DNA of 36,828 nt from Azolla pinnata (GCA_037176905.1 JBBBWG010032075.1:1-36828), one strand, 5' to 3'; shown: positions 24,383 through 36,828, numbered from the stretch's first letter. Translations and numbers: made by a program. Notes: a model not told the origin generated them from the letters alone.

Positions 24383-24547
24383 GTGCTACTACTACTGTTG
24401 CAACTAAGATGAGAACTTCTTCTTTCCAAAGCATGTTGTAGGTTTGATTACCTCGCTAAGGTATCTCTTCTGGGAATGGAAGTTGTCAAGATAAACTTCA
24501 TCCTCTGCCCTGCTTCGCTTGCACCCGGAGCTCGGCTCATGACCCAT
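20845..24547 (-). CDS. Unknown protein, probably conserved in plants, 5 exons
   Basis: Exons in transcript order: 24452-24547, 22743-22897, 22524-22653, 20994-21577 and 20845-20905; phases join to 1026 nt, 341 aa. The last junction is the least sure. If the perfect-looking donor at 20993 (AAG|GTAAGT) is not used, the frame stops at 20990 and gives 322 aa. The N-terminus MGHEPSSGCKRSRAEDEVY is basic then acidic. Exon 3 holds an acidic DSYMSDDSDDSIYY segment. Exon 4 has the most striking block, SRFPPSPSDPCHGADLRR then AALLRSLQMRAQSP, followed by about 140 acidic, Ser/Asn-rich residues without predicted structure. There are no membrane segments or catalytic motifs. I have an impression of similar unnamed plant proteins sharing the N-terminal KRSRAEDEVYLDNF and the LLRSLQMRAQ block, but cannot name the family. 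The composition suggests a nuclear, intrinsically disordered protein. Confidence 0.72.
21620..22320 (-). repeat. Degenerate tandem repeats in intron 3 of the unknown gene
   Basis: The words TTTGCACAATCAAATGGC, TTTTTGCAGCTTA and GAGAGAAAGA recur at roughly 100-120-bp spacing across the 946-bp intron (21578-22523). Inside it, 22021-22094 is an exact 37-bp direct repeat (CACACTTATTTTTGCAGCG followed by TACTTTAATCACAGTGGT), with a third imperfect copy. Many copies contain TTTTTGCAG, a 3'-splice-site-like string on the plus strand, but the gene is on the minus strand. Confidence 0.75.
22333..22367. other. Perfect 11-bp inverted repeat (hairpin)
   Basis: ATTACAGGCCC at 22333-22343 and GGGCCTGTAAT at 22357-22367 are perfect complements separated by 13 nt (AAATTTGGCCTCA). 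The inverted repeat is GC-rich in an otherwise AT-rich intron and is followed by a further GGCCGAAAGGCC-like element. It could fold in the pre-mRNA or be the remnant of a small inverted-repeat transposon; no target-site duplication was found. Confidence 0.6.
22898..24451 (-). other. Intron 1 of the unknown gene
   Basis: A 1554-bp AT-rich intron with donor GAG|GTAATC and acceptor TTTGCAG. It contains a (TTC)n microsatellite at 24353-24382 and an A11 run at 24290-24300. No coding frame, RNA gene or ordered repeat was recognised in the remainder. Confidence 0.6.
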
Positions 24548-25890
24548 GAATCTCAGAGAATCGGATGAAAACGGACACGGAAGACTCGATCAGTTTTCGT
24601 TTCGTTCTGTTCGAAGAAGAAAAGAAAAACAGGGCAAATTTTCCTCACGTTTTTGGACGATGAGGGGGAAATAAAAGAAAAATAAACGCCCAACAAAATC
24701 TATTAATTGCATTTTCATGCCTTTTAGAATTAAAAATCTACAAATTAACGTTTAGTTTTCTGTAGCGCCCAATGAATTGATCAACACCAGATTGATCAGA
24801 TTCTGAAATGACTAGCTTCTGTTAATCGAATGCGATAAGGAAATCGATTGACGAACAGTAGTGCGAAATAGGAAACAATCGAGTAAATGATAGTAGGACG
24901 ATTACGGATCGATGAACACGAGCAGAGATAGATGAAAGCGAGCAGTAGAAGAAGGGAAGGATCGATCAGCAAAGAAGCGGTTAGGAAATAGAAGTAGTAA
25001 CGAAAGAAATAAAATTCAATTAGCGGGAATTAATTGGGCATAAATTTGTAGTGCGTGTAAAACGGACATTGATCTGTGATTTCTAATTTTATTACGCGTT
25101 TCTTTTTTAATGGCATCCGAGGAAATACCGAAAGTTGAAACTGGAAACAAAACTCATGCTTCATTCCAAGGAAATGAGAATAACAGTTTCAAGCTTGAAG
25201 AGCCAAGGGGGCATTCGAGCAAATAACAAGTAACCAAATTTAATCACTGCAAAAGCGGAGATTGTTGTTTTTCAGAACAAAAGAGGGTGTCATTGTGAGG
25301 AAATAACGCAGAAACCATCACGCAAAGAGCAGAGTTCCGCAACCTTGAAGATATTGGAAGAAATAATGCAAAAACAACGGACACAAAGAGCTGAGTTCCA
25401 GCCTCGACGATCAAAAGAGGGCATTCGAGGAGATGATGAGAAACAAAATTGAGACGGAAATTGCTCGTTTCCGAGCCAAAACTGGGTATTATTACAAAGG
25501 AAATAATGCAAATGACCAATGCAGAGAGCAGGAGTTTTTTCAACCCCTAAAGAGCGAGAGGGCATCAGAGGAAATAATTAGAACCAGAACTAATAAACGC
25601 GAAAATGGAAACCGCTTGTTTTCTCAGACCAGAAAAGGGTATAATATGATTCCAAGGAAATAATGTCCATTAACCGTAGACCTCAAACATCGTACACGCA
25701 ATTACAAGAGCAGGAGACCCATCCTCACAAAGCAACGCATGATCGATGATCCGATTACTCGGGCGATCTGTAGAACCCCGTAAAGCGAATGCTGCAAACA
25801 ATCAGCACGGCATTAACGTTATGCGTATCAATGGATCCAGTCACCAGTATGCTCTGAACCATATCTACAAATAGAAAACCATAAGCCTGT
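24548..25890. other. Intergenic DNA upstream of the unknown gene
   Basis: This contains the promoter side of the unknown minus-strand gene. From about 25225 to 25620 there are four degenerate copies, about 100 bp each, of a unit holding AAAAGAGGGCATTCGAGGA, GAAATAATGCAAA and GAGCAGAGTTCC. The rest is AT-rich without recognisable features. Confidence 0.5.
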
Positions 25891-26955
25891 ACGATTTCCC
25901 ATCGCAAAGCCATGATCTACATCCAATTTTTTAGTGCTTTAGTCTCAATGATTTCCCATAGCAAAGCCAAGATATACATCCAATTTATTGGTGCTTTAGC
26001 CTCTATGATTTCCCATAGCAAAGCCAAGATATACATCCAAAAACATTTTGGTGGTTTAGCCTGTATAATTTCCCATAGCAAAGCCATGATCCACATCCAA
26101 ATTTTAATGCTTTAGACTCAATGATTAACCATAGCAAAGCCAAGATATACATCCAATTTTGTAGTGCTTTAGTCTCTATGATTTCCCATAGCAAAGCCAA
26201 GATATACATCCAAAATGTTTTTGATGGTTTAGCCTGTATGATTTCCCATAGCAAAGCCATGATCCACATCCAATTTTTTAGTGCTTTAGCCTCAATGATT
26301 TCTCATAGCAAAGCCATGATATACATCCAAAAAAATTTTAGTGCTTTAGCCTCTATGATTTCCCATAGCAAAGCCAAGATATACATCCAAAATGTTTTTA
26401 ATGGTTTAGCCTGTATGATTTCCCATAGCAAAGCCATGATCTACATCCAGTTTTTTAGTGCTTTAGCCTCAATGATTTCTCATAGCAAAGCCAAGATATA
26501 CATCCAAAAAAATTTTAGTGCTTTAGCCTCTATGATTTCCCATAGCAAAGCCAAGATATACATCCAAAAACATTTTGGTGGTTTAGCCTGTATGATTTCC
26601 CATAGCAAAGCCATGATCTACATCCAAATTTTAATGCTTTAGCCTCAATGATTTCCCATAGTAAAGCCAAGATATACATCCAATTTTGTAGTGCTTTAGC
26701 CTCTATGATTTCCCATAGCAAAGCCAAGATATACATCCAAAATTTTTTTGATGGTTTAGCCTGTATGATTTCCCATAGCAAAGCCATGATCTACATCCAA
26801 TTTTTTAGTGCTTTAGCCTCAATGATTTCTCATAGCAAAGCCATGATCTACATCCAATTTTGTAGTGCTTTAGCCTCTATGATTTCCCATAGCAAAGACA
26901 AGATATAGATAGATCCAGACTTACTGGCTTTCACCATTTAGATCGCCCCATAGCA
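25890..26955 (+). repeat. Satellite of 56-61-bp units with a 527-bp higher-order period
   Basis: CATAGCAAAGCC words start at 25900 (variant), 25957, 26014, 26074, 26130, 26187, 26247, 26304, 26364, 26424, 26481, 26541, 26601, 26657, 26714, 26774, 26831, 26888 and 26949 (variant), so 19 units. Steps are mostly 57 or 60 bp, with two of 56 at positions 527 bp apart, which shows that blocks of nine units were duplicated. Unit types alternate: TTTAGTGCTTTAGCCTCAATG, less its last base, versus GGTGGTTTAGCCTGTATG. The array ends about 20 bp from the PPR stop codon, on its 3' side. Long open frames on both strands (for example 26121-26642) result from unit lengths divisible by three. Confidence 0.93.
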
Positions 26956-26973
26956 AACCAAAAATTCTAAAAG

Positions 26974-28710
26974 CTACTGTACCATTTCGATCCGCAGCGC
27001 TTCAATTCTTCTTGCCTCGACATGCATCCCTGCACCTGTATAAAGATTGATCATACACACGTAAGCTGCGGCATCTTCCGCATCCAGCCGGATGGCATGC
27101 CCGAAAGCCCAACTGCCGACGACGACATTCTGCCATTTTTGGCAAGCTCCCAACAAAGCAAGCCAAACTGTGAGATCGGCGGGGAATGGCATCTCCTTGA
27201 TCATCGCCGCTGCTTGATCGATGTAACCTGCACGGCCAAAGAGATCGATCATGCATGTGTAGTGCTCCAATGTTGGATTTACTCTATATCGATCTTTCAT
27301 GGTCTCGAAATAGATCTGACCCTTCTCTAAGAGGCCGGCATGGCTGCACGCATTCAGCACGGCGGTGAATGTTACTAGAGTCGGCTCTTTGCTCTCATCG
27401 ATCATTCTATCGAACAGCTTGAATACGATCTCATCCCTTCCGAGCTGAGCATAACCTGAGATGAGCGCATTCCACGAGACAACATCTCGGAAAGGAAGGG
27501 TATCGAACACCATTTGCGCTCTCGTAAGTGCACCACATTTCGCATACATGTCCACCAGTGCATTCCCCAAGACAATATTCTGTTCTAACAATCTCTCGGC
27601 AATGATCTGAGTATGTATCTGTTCGCCCTTGATGATTGTCCCCACGATCCCACATGCCTTCAGAGCATGAACAAGCATCACAGCATCGGCCGAGATGGCC
27701 TCGATCTGCATCCGTTCGAAACCCTCGATTGCTCGCTCGCCATGCCCATGCCGGACATATCCCGAGATTAGCGTTGTCCATGAGATCACATCTTGGAGAT
27801 GAATCTCATCGAACACTTGCTCTGCTTTTACAAGAGAACCACATTTGAGATACATATCGATGAGGGCATTTCCGAGAGCCCGGCTTTGATGGTTTCTGAT
27901 GACCCCTGCTTTGACAATTTGAGCATGTATTTCTTCACCTTTCGCAACTGCCCCAATGCTGGTACAAGCTTTCAATATACAGATAAATGTAACCGAATCC
28001 GGGGCAAAGCTCCTGTATTGCATCTCCTCGATGCATGCCAATGCTTCTTCACCTCGTCCTCGTCGAGCATATCCTGATATCAGCGCAGTCCACGAGACCA
28101 CATCCCTCACCGGAAGCTCATCGAACACTTCTTTTGCTCTCACGAGCTCGCCACATTTGGCATACATATCGACCAACGCATTCCCAGCGATCCGATTCGC
28201 ACGCAGAATTCCGTCGCTAACGATCTGAGCATGTATTCGCATGCCTTTCTCGGGGGCTTCGATGCTACCACACGCTTTCAAGGCACAGACGAATGTGATA
28301 GGGTTAGGGGATATGCCGTGGAGCTTCATCCCCTCGAATTGTGACAGAGCTTCTTCACCATAGCCATGCTGTGAGTACCCAGATATCAGTGCATTCCACG
28401 AGACCGTGGTATGGTAAGGGAGCTCATCGAACACTTCTTGCGCTTTGATGAGATCATTACATTTAGCATACATGTTGACTAAGCTGTTTCCGACAGAAGT
28501 ATTCTTCCGGAGCGTAGCTTTCTTGGAAATGGAAGCATGGATCTTCCTCCCTCGCGCTAGATCCTTCTGATTAGCGCATAGCTTCAGCAAGACAACTAAA
28601 ACCTCAGGAACATCGCTCTCATCGGGCAAATGTCGAGAAACAATGCTTTCTTTTGCTTCTTCGTCGTCGTCGTCGTCGATCTTTGAATTTGCCACGCCCT
28701 CATTGAGCAT
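26974..28710 (-). CDS. PLS-class pentatricopeptide repeat (PPR) protein, single exon
   Basis: PPR proteins bind organellar RNA, each repeat reading one base, and act in editing, splicing or stability. The open frame runs 28995-26974 without introns, but the codon at 28995 is TTG; the first in-frame ATG is 28710, giving 578 aa. PPR content starts about 30 residues into that product. Counting from the 28995 codon, P/L/S triplets recur: GNSLVNMYAKCNDL (169), SWNALISGYSQHG (199), GNALVDMYAKCGEL (271), SWTALISGYARRG (301), GNALIDMYLKCGSL (375), SWTTLISGYVRHG (405), GNALVDMYAKCGAL (477) and SWNALISGYAQLG (507). A P2-L2-S2 block (TFTAVLNACSHAGLLEKG; HYTCMIDLFGRAG) and an E1-like end (VWLALLGACQKW; AAAYVCMINLYTGAGM) follow. 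There is no E+ or DYW domain; this ending is, as I recall, common in fern PPRs, so I do not call it truncated. The 28710 product begins with an acidic segment, not an organelle presequence, so the true 5' end is uncertain. Confidence 0.9.
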   Translation of the reverse strand: MLNEGVANSKIDDDDDEEAKESIVSRHLPDESDVPEVLVVLLKLCANQKDLARGRKIHASISKKATLRKNTSVGNSLVNMYAKCNDLIKAQEVFDELPYHTTVSWNALISGYSQHGYGEEALSQFEGMKLHGISPNPITFVCALKACGSIEAPEKGMRIHAQIVSDGILRANRIAGNALVDMYAKCGELVRAKEVFDELPVRDVVSWTALISGYARRGRGEEALACIEEMQYRSFAPDSVTFICILKACTSIGAVAKGEEIHAQIVKAGVIRNHQSRALGNALIDMYLKCGSLVKAEQVFDEIHLQDVISWTTLISGYVRHGHGERAIEGFERMQIEAISADAVMLVHALKACGIVGTIIKGEQIHTQIIAERLLEQNIVLGNALVDMYAKCGALTRAQMVFDTLPFRDVVSWNALISGYAQLGRDEIVFKLFDRMIDESKEPTLVTFTAVLNACSHAGLLEKGQIYFETMKDRYRVNPTLEHYTCMIDLFGRAGYIDQAAAMIKEMPFPADLTVWLALLGACQKWQNVVVGSWAFGHAIRLDAEDAAAYVCMINLYTGAGMHVEARRIEALRIEMVQ

Positions 28711-29030
28711 CGCCCCTGAAATTCTCTCCCATCCACGGCTCACGTCTTCCGTTCTTCTTCTCCAGCTGCATCTACTTCTCGTTTCCGTGAAGTAGAAAGG
28801 GCAGGAAGAAGCGCATCCATGGCTGAGCTCGCAGCCGCAGTTGGGAGCCGATGGCTGAGGCAGGAGGGGAGGCAAGATCCTCCTCCCTCGTTTGTCGCTG
28901 AAGGGAGAAGCTCGTCTGGATCTTCGTGCTCTCGGAGGAGCTTCGCCATAGCCAATTTCCTGCAGAGCTCCGCCCAAATCGCCCAAATCGCCCAAAACGC
29001 ATGATGTGATTAGTGAATGTTCAGGGATGT
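28711..29030 (-). other. 5' extension of the PPR gene, open in all three frames
   Basis: Upstream of the PPR ATG the minus strand is open in all three frames. The frame starting at a true ATG (29000-29002) reads MRFGRFGRFGRSSAGNWLW and onward for 76 codons. It is rich in Arg/Ser and almost free of acidic residues near its start, as expected of a mitochondrial or plastid presequence, but it stops at 28772 in a different frame from the PPR repeats. No plausible intron joins the two: the only good donor, near 28742, is too close to the next acceptor. Confidence 0.45.
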
Positions 29031-29690
29031 AATTAGAGCCCGAGAGATTAACAATGGGATTAGGGTCTAGGGATTAGCAAGCGAGAGATTAACAATGGGA
29101 TTAGGGTCTAGGGATTAGCAAGCGAGAGATTAACAATGGGATTAGGGTTTAGCAATTTAGCGAGCGAGAGATGAATTATGGGATCGGGGTTTAGGGTTTG
29201 ACGAGCGAGAGGTTAACGCTTGGATTAGGCTTTAGGCGATTAGCGAGTGAGAGATTAACAACTGGATTAGGGTTTAGGGACTAGCGAGCGAGAGATAAAA
29301 CAATGGGATTAGGGTTTAGGGCTTAGCAAGCGAGAGACTAACAATGGGATTAGGGTTAAGGGCTCAGCAAGCGAGAGATTAACAATTGGATTAGGGTTTA
29401 GGAATTAGCGAGTGAGAGATTAACAATTGGATTAGGGTTTAGGGATTAGCGACCCAGAGATTAACGATGGGCTTAGGGTTCAGGCCTCAGCAAATGAGGG
29501 ATTAACGATTGGATTCGGGTTTAGGGATTGGCGAGTGAGAGATTAACAATTGGATTAGGGTTTAGGGATTAGCAACCCAGATATTAACAATGGGCTTAAG
29601 GTTTAAGTCTTTAGCAAGCGAGAGATGCACGATTGGATTTAGCGAGTGAGAGATTGATTAATTGTTGGATTGCAGTTTAGGGATTAACGG
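29030..29690 (+). repeat. 41-bp minisatellite carrying TTTAGGG (plus orientation)
   Basis: GAGAGATTAAC words start at 29042, 29083, 29124, 29166, 29207, 29249, 29290, 29332, 29373, 29414 and onward, a regular 41-42-bp period for about 16 units. The consensus is GCGAGAGATTAACAATGG followed by GATTAGGGTTTAGGGATTA. Each unit thus holds one or two plant telomere heptamers with the G-rich strand on the plus strand. Divergence grows toward 29690. Confidence 0.93.
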
Positions 29691-29924
29691 GCAGGAGATT
29701 ACCCGACTCTGTCGTTTACAACAAGTAGTTGGGGCTTGTGATGTCGGCGAAAACTTGATCACGGCTATAGCCTCCTGTTCCGAATCGCCACGAAGCAATA
29801 ATCGATGATATTGTTAGAGCATCTGTCATCCGACGATCTTGTCATTAAATTGATCTCGAATGGCTGATTGGAGCCTAATAGATGGGGCATTTTGGCGATC
29901 GCTACAATATTGTGGTGATCCTAA
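29691..29924. other. Unique spacer between the two telomere-like arrays
   Basis: About 230 bp of non-repetitive DNA of ordinary composition between the TTTAGGG-bearing array on the left and the CCCTAAA-bearing array on the right. It has no coding frame of note and no recognised motif. Confidence 0.6.
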
Positions 29925-31217
29925 ACCCTGCCAATACCCATGATCTTAAAACCCTAAAGTCCTAAAACCGTATACCCTAAACCCCCTAAAACCCAAAACC
30001 CTAAAACCCAACACCCTACAAAACCCTCAACCTTAAACCCTCAACCCTAAAACCCTAAAACCCATGACCTTACAACCCTCAACCCTAAACCCTAAACCTT
30101 AAAACCCTAAAACCCATGATGTTACAACCCTAAACCCTAGAACCCATGATCCTACAACCCTCAACCCTCAACCCTAAACCTTAAAACCCTAAACCCATGA
30201 TATTACAACCCTAAACCTTAAACCCTAAACCCTAAACCCTAAAACCCTAAAACCCATGATCCTACAACCCTCAACATTAAACCCTAGACCGTAAAACCCT
30301 AAAACCCGAAAACCTGTGATCTTACAACCCTCAAACCTTAAAACCTAAAACCCGAAATTACAAGCATATACCTTAAACCCTAGAACCCCAAAACCCGTGA
30401 TCTTGGCAACCCTAAACCTCAAACCCTAGACCCTAAAACCCTGAACTCCTAAACCCTAAAACCCGAAAACCCATGATCTTGGCAACCCCAAACCTCAAAC
30501 CCCTAAACCATAAAACCCTAAACTCCTAAACCATAAAACCCTAAAAACTCATGATCTTGCAACCCTTGCGCCTTAAACCCTAAAACCCGAAAAACCCATG
30601 ATCTTGGCAACCCTCAACCTCAAACCCTAAAACCCCGAAACCCACGATCTTGGCAACCCTAAGCCTCAAACCCTAAAACCCTAGAAACCCTAAACTCCTT
30701 AACCCTAAAACAAAAACCCTCAACGCTAAACCCTAAAAAACGTCTCTTCTTCTTCTTCTCTCAACCTTAAACCCTAAAACCCCGAAACCCATGATTTTGG
30801 CAACCCTAAACCTCAAACCCTAAAAACCCTAAAAACCCTAAAAGCCCTAAACTCCTAAACCCTAAAAACCCACGATCTTGCAACCCTAAACCGTAAACCC
30901 TAACCCTCAAACCCTAAGCCTCAAACCCTAAACCCTCAAACCCTAACCCTCAAACCCTAAACCCTCAAACCCTAACCCTCAAACCTAAACCCTAAAACCC
31001 TAAAACCCTAAACTCCTAAAATCTAGACCCTAAAACCCTAAACTCCTAAACTCTAGACCCTAAAACCCTAACCCTAAAACCCTAAACCCTAAAACCCTAA
31101 ACTCGTAAACTCTAGACCCTCAAACCCTAACCCTCAAACCCTAAACCCTAAAAACCTAAACCCTAAACTCCTAATCTCTAGACCCTAAAACCCTAAACTC
31201 CTAAACCCTAAAAACCC
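29925..31217 (-). repeat. Interstitial telomere-type array (CCCTAAA), opposite orientation
   Basis: About 1.3 kb rich in CCCTAAA, CCCTAAAA and CCCTCAA, with the G-rich telomere strand on the minus strand, so inverted relative to the array at 29030-29690. It is not a plain telomere repeat. A non-telomeric word close to CCCATGATCTTRCAACCC occurs about 14 times (near 29938, 30061, 30113, 30141, 30194, 30251, 30312, 30395, 30469, 30548, 30595, 30640, 30786 and 30867). CTAAACTCCTAAAC- and TCTAGACC-containing variants dominate the right end. A short CTTCTTCTTCTTCTC insertion sits near 30743. Confidence 0.93.
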
Positions 31218-31407
31218 ATGTATTTTCTGCTTCTTTTTTCCCCATTTACTTTCTGCTTCTTATTTTTCCATGCATTTTTCTACGTATAAAATACATGTAC
31301 AGAAGCTCTATACGGGCACCCCGTATTTTTAATTTCCTCTCTCTTCCCCCGTTTTGAATTTCCGAGGAGAGAGGAAAATAAAAATATCGGGAAATTATCC
31401 GGGGGGG

Positions 31408-31415
31408 TATAAATA
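31408..31415 (+). promoter_or_regulatory. TATA box of the alpha-tubulin gene
   Basis: TATAAATA at 31408-31415, preceded by a G-run and followed by AGAAGG. A transcription start around 31438-31445 would be at the usual 25-35-bp distance and would give a leader of about 225-230 nt before the ATG at 31670. The telomere-type array ends only about 190 bp upstream. Confidence 0.75.
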
Positions 31416-31439
31416 GAAGGAAAGCTCCGAGCTTCCATG

Positions 31440-31669
31440 GAAGCTTTAGATCCTCTCCTTCGCAGCTTCTCAGAGAAGATTTCCTGTGTAAGGCGTCTTT
31501 GCACACGCCTTCTGCAGAAATCTTCGCCTTCTTCTTCTTGTGATTCTGCAGATTTCTTCTGATTCTGCGCCTTCTGATCCTTCTTCTTCTGATTCTTCTT
31601 CTGATTCTTCTTCTGATTCTTCTGATTCCGGTCTTTCTTTCGGTTTTTCTTCCCGTTTCTTCCGCAACC
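31440..31669 (+). other. Alpha-tubulin 5' UTR, pyrimidine-rich
   Basis: The probable leader is rich in C and T and contains tandem CTTCTGATT units at about 31548-31630 (TTCTTCTGATTCTTCTTCTG). Pyrimidine-rich leaders are frequent in highly expressed plant genes. No upstream ATG was seen between the presumed start and the coding ATG after about 31440. Confidence 0.5.
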
Positions 31670-36220
<4,551 letters not shown>

Positions 36221-36378
36221 GTAAATGGGACGACCTCCTCTTGGTATTCTAGTGTTCCTACTACTTGTGCTTCCTGCTGGATTTGGGGTTTTTGGGGTGT
36301 TCTAGTTATGTGTTCTTTTTCCTTTTTTTCTTGGGTTAGTAGCAGTGGCTATGGATTTGGGATTTCAACCTCGTTTTC

Positions 36379-36384
36379 AATAAA
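36379..36384 (+). terminator. Poly(A) signal of the alpha-tubulin gene
   Basis: AATAAA at 36379-36384, about 160 bp after the stop codon, in the context TTTTCAATAAAGTAGCTG and followed by T/G-rich sequence. A second AATAAA in the same context lies at about 36540 within the following repeat. Later copies read AGTAAA, so the first two are the stronger candidates. Confidence 0.6.
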
Positions 36385-36389
36385 GTAGC

Positions 36390-36828
36390 TGGTGTGGATT
36401 ATGTAATTTGGTTAGTAGCTCTGTTTATTATGATTGTGTATTTGTGTAGCTCGTCATAGCTGGCAAATAACAGTCTACCTTGATTGTATGGATTACATAC
36501 TTCGGTATGATGAATTAGCTGGGATTATGCAGTTTGGTTTAATAAAGTAGCTCTGTTTATTATGATTGGATTTGTGCAGCTCTTTTCATAGCTGGCAAAT
36601 AACAGTTTACCTTGGTATAATGAATTAGCTGGGATTATGTAATCTGGTTTAGTAAAGTAGCTCTGTTTATTATGATTGGATTTGTGCAGCTCTTTTCATA
36701 GCTGGCAAATAACAGTTTACCTTGGTATAATGAATTAGCTGGGATTATGTAATCTGGTTTAGTAAAGTAGCTCTGTTTATTATGATTGGATTTGTGCAGC
36801 TCTTTTCATAGCTGGCAAATAACAGTTT
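36390..36828 (+). repeat. 110-bp tandem repeat of the tubulin poly(A) region, runs off the window
   Basis: CTGTTTATTATGATTG starts at 36421, 36553, 36663 and 36773, giving steps of 132, 110 and 110 bp. Each unit contains AATAAAGTAGCTC or AGTAAAGTAGCTC, GCTCTTTTCATAGCTGGC and AACAGTTTACCTTGG. The last two copies are almost identical, while the first is longer and more diverged. The array continues past the end of the window. Confidence 0.93.

Noticed and set aside
26121..26908. Long frames encoding repeats like MISHSKAKIYIQ as a repeat protein
   Set aside because: Frames are open on both strands because most satellite units are 57 or 60 bp. The 56-bp units break the frame, substitutions are not biased to third positions by eye, and no known repeat-protein fold fits.
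26974..27100. PPR gene truncated before E+/DYW domains
   Set aside because: The terminal AAAYVCMINLY...IEALR segment resembles normal ends of fern-type PPR proteins, so absence of DYW need not mean loss.

Overview
The window is nuclear DNA of a land plant. The genes carry short AT-rich GT-AG introns, there is a PLS-type pentatricopeptide repeat (PPR) gene, and there are long arrays of the plant telomere heptamer TTTAGGG/CCCTAAA. The PPR protein ends in a way I associate with ferns (AAAYVCMINLY...AGM...IEALR, with no DYW domain), and the window is very rich in minisatellites. My best guess is therefore a seed-free vascular plant, probably a fern; this is inference, not proof. All gene models were built by hand from splice sites, reading phase and family resemblance.

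Layout from left to right. (1) 391-3950 (+): a 7-exon phosphatidylglycerophosphate synthase gene with a complete CDP-alcohol phosphotransferase signature. It is preceded by two direct ACGT promoter elements and by complementary GAA and TTC tracts. (2) 4921-12451 (-): a 25-exon VPS18 gene (HOPS/CORVET tethering subunit, C-terminal RING) with a 5'-UTR intron reaching about 13068. (3) 13.2-16.4 kb: a head-to-head intergenic region filled by a TTTA-rich tract, a 75-bp minisatellite, unrecognised DNA, a 30-bp TATACGG minisatellite and overlapping perfect palindromes. (4) 16482-18940 (+): a 6-exon BSD-domain protein. (5) About 20845-24547 (-): a 5-exon protein of unknown function that looks conserved in plants. 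(6) 25.9-26.95 kb: a satellite of 56-61-bp units, immediately followed by (7) an intron-free PPR gene on the minus strand (26974-28710, open frame to 28995). (8) 29.03-31.22 kb: two telomere-like arrays facing each other, a 41-bp unit with TTTAGGG on the left and a CCCTAAA-rich satellite on the right. (9) 31670-36220 (+): a complete 450-aa alpha-tubulin gene with a TATA box and a 2.5-kb first intron packed with CAGATCT motifs. Its poly(A) region is tandemly duplicated to the end of the window.

The genes do not form a pathway. They are independent housekeeping loci: plastid/mitochondrial phosphatidylglycerol synthesis, vacuolar trafficking, a BSD protein, organellar RNA processing and cytoskeleton. 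The unusual content lies between and inside the genes: more than a dozen unrelated tandem arrays, the inverted telomere-type arrays, and a tubulin leader intron that resembles an expression-enhancing intron. I saw no CRISPR array, rRNA, convincing tRNA or intact transposon.
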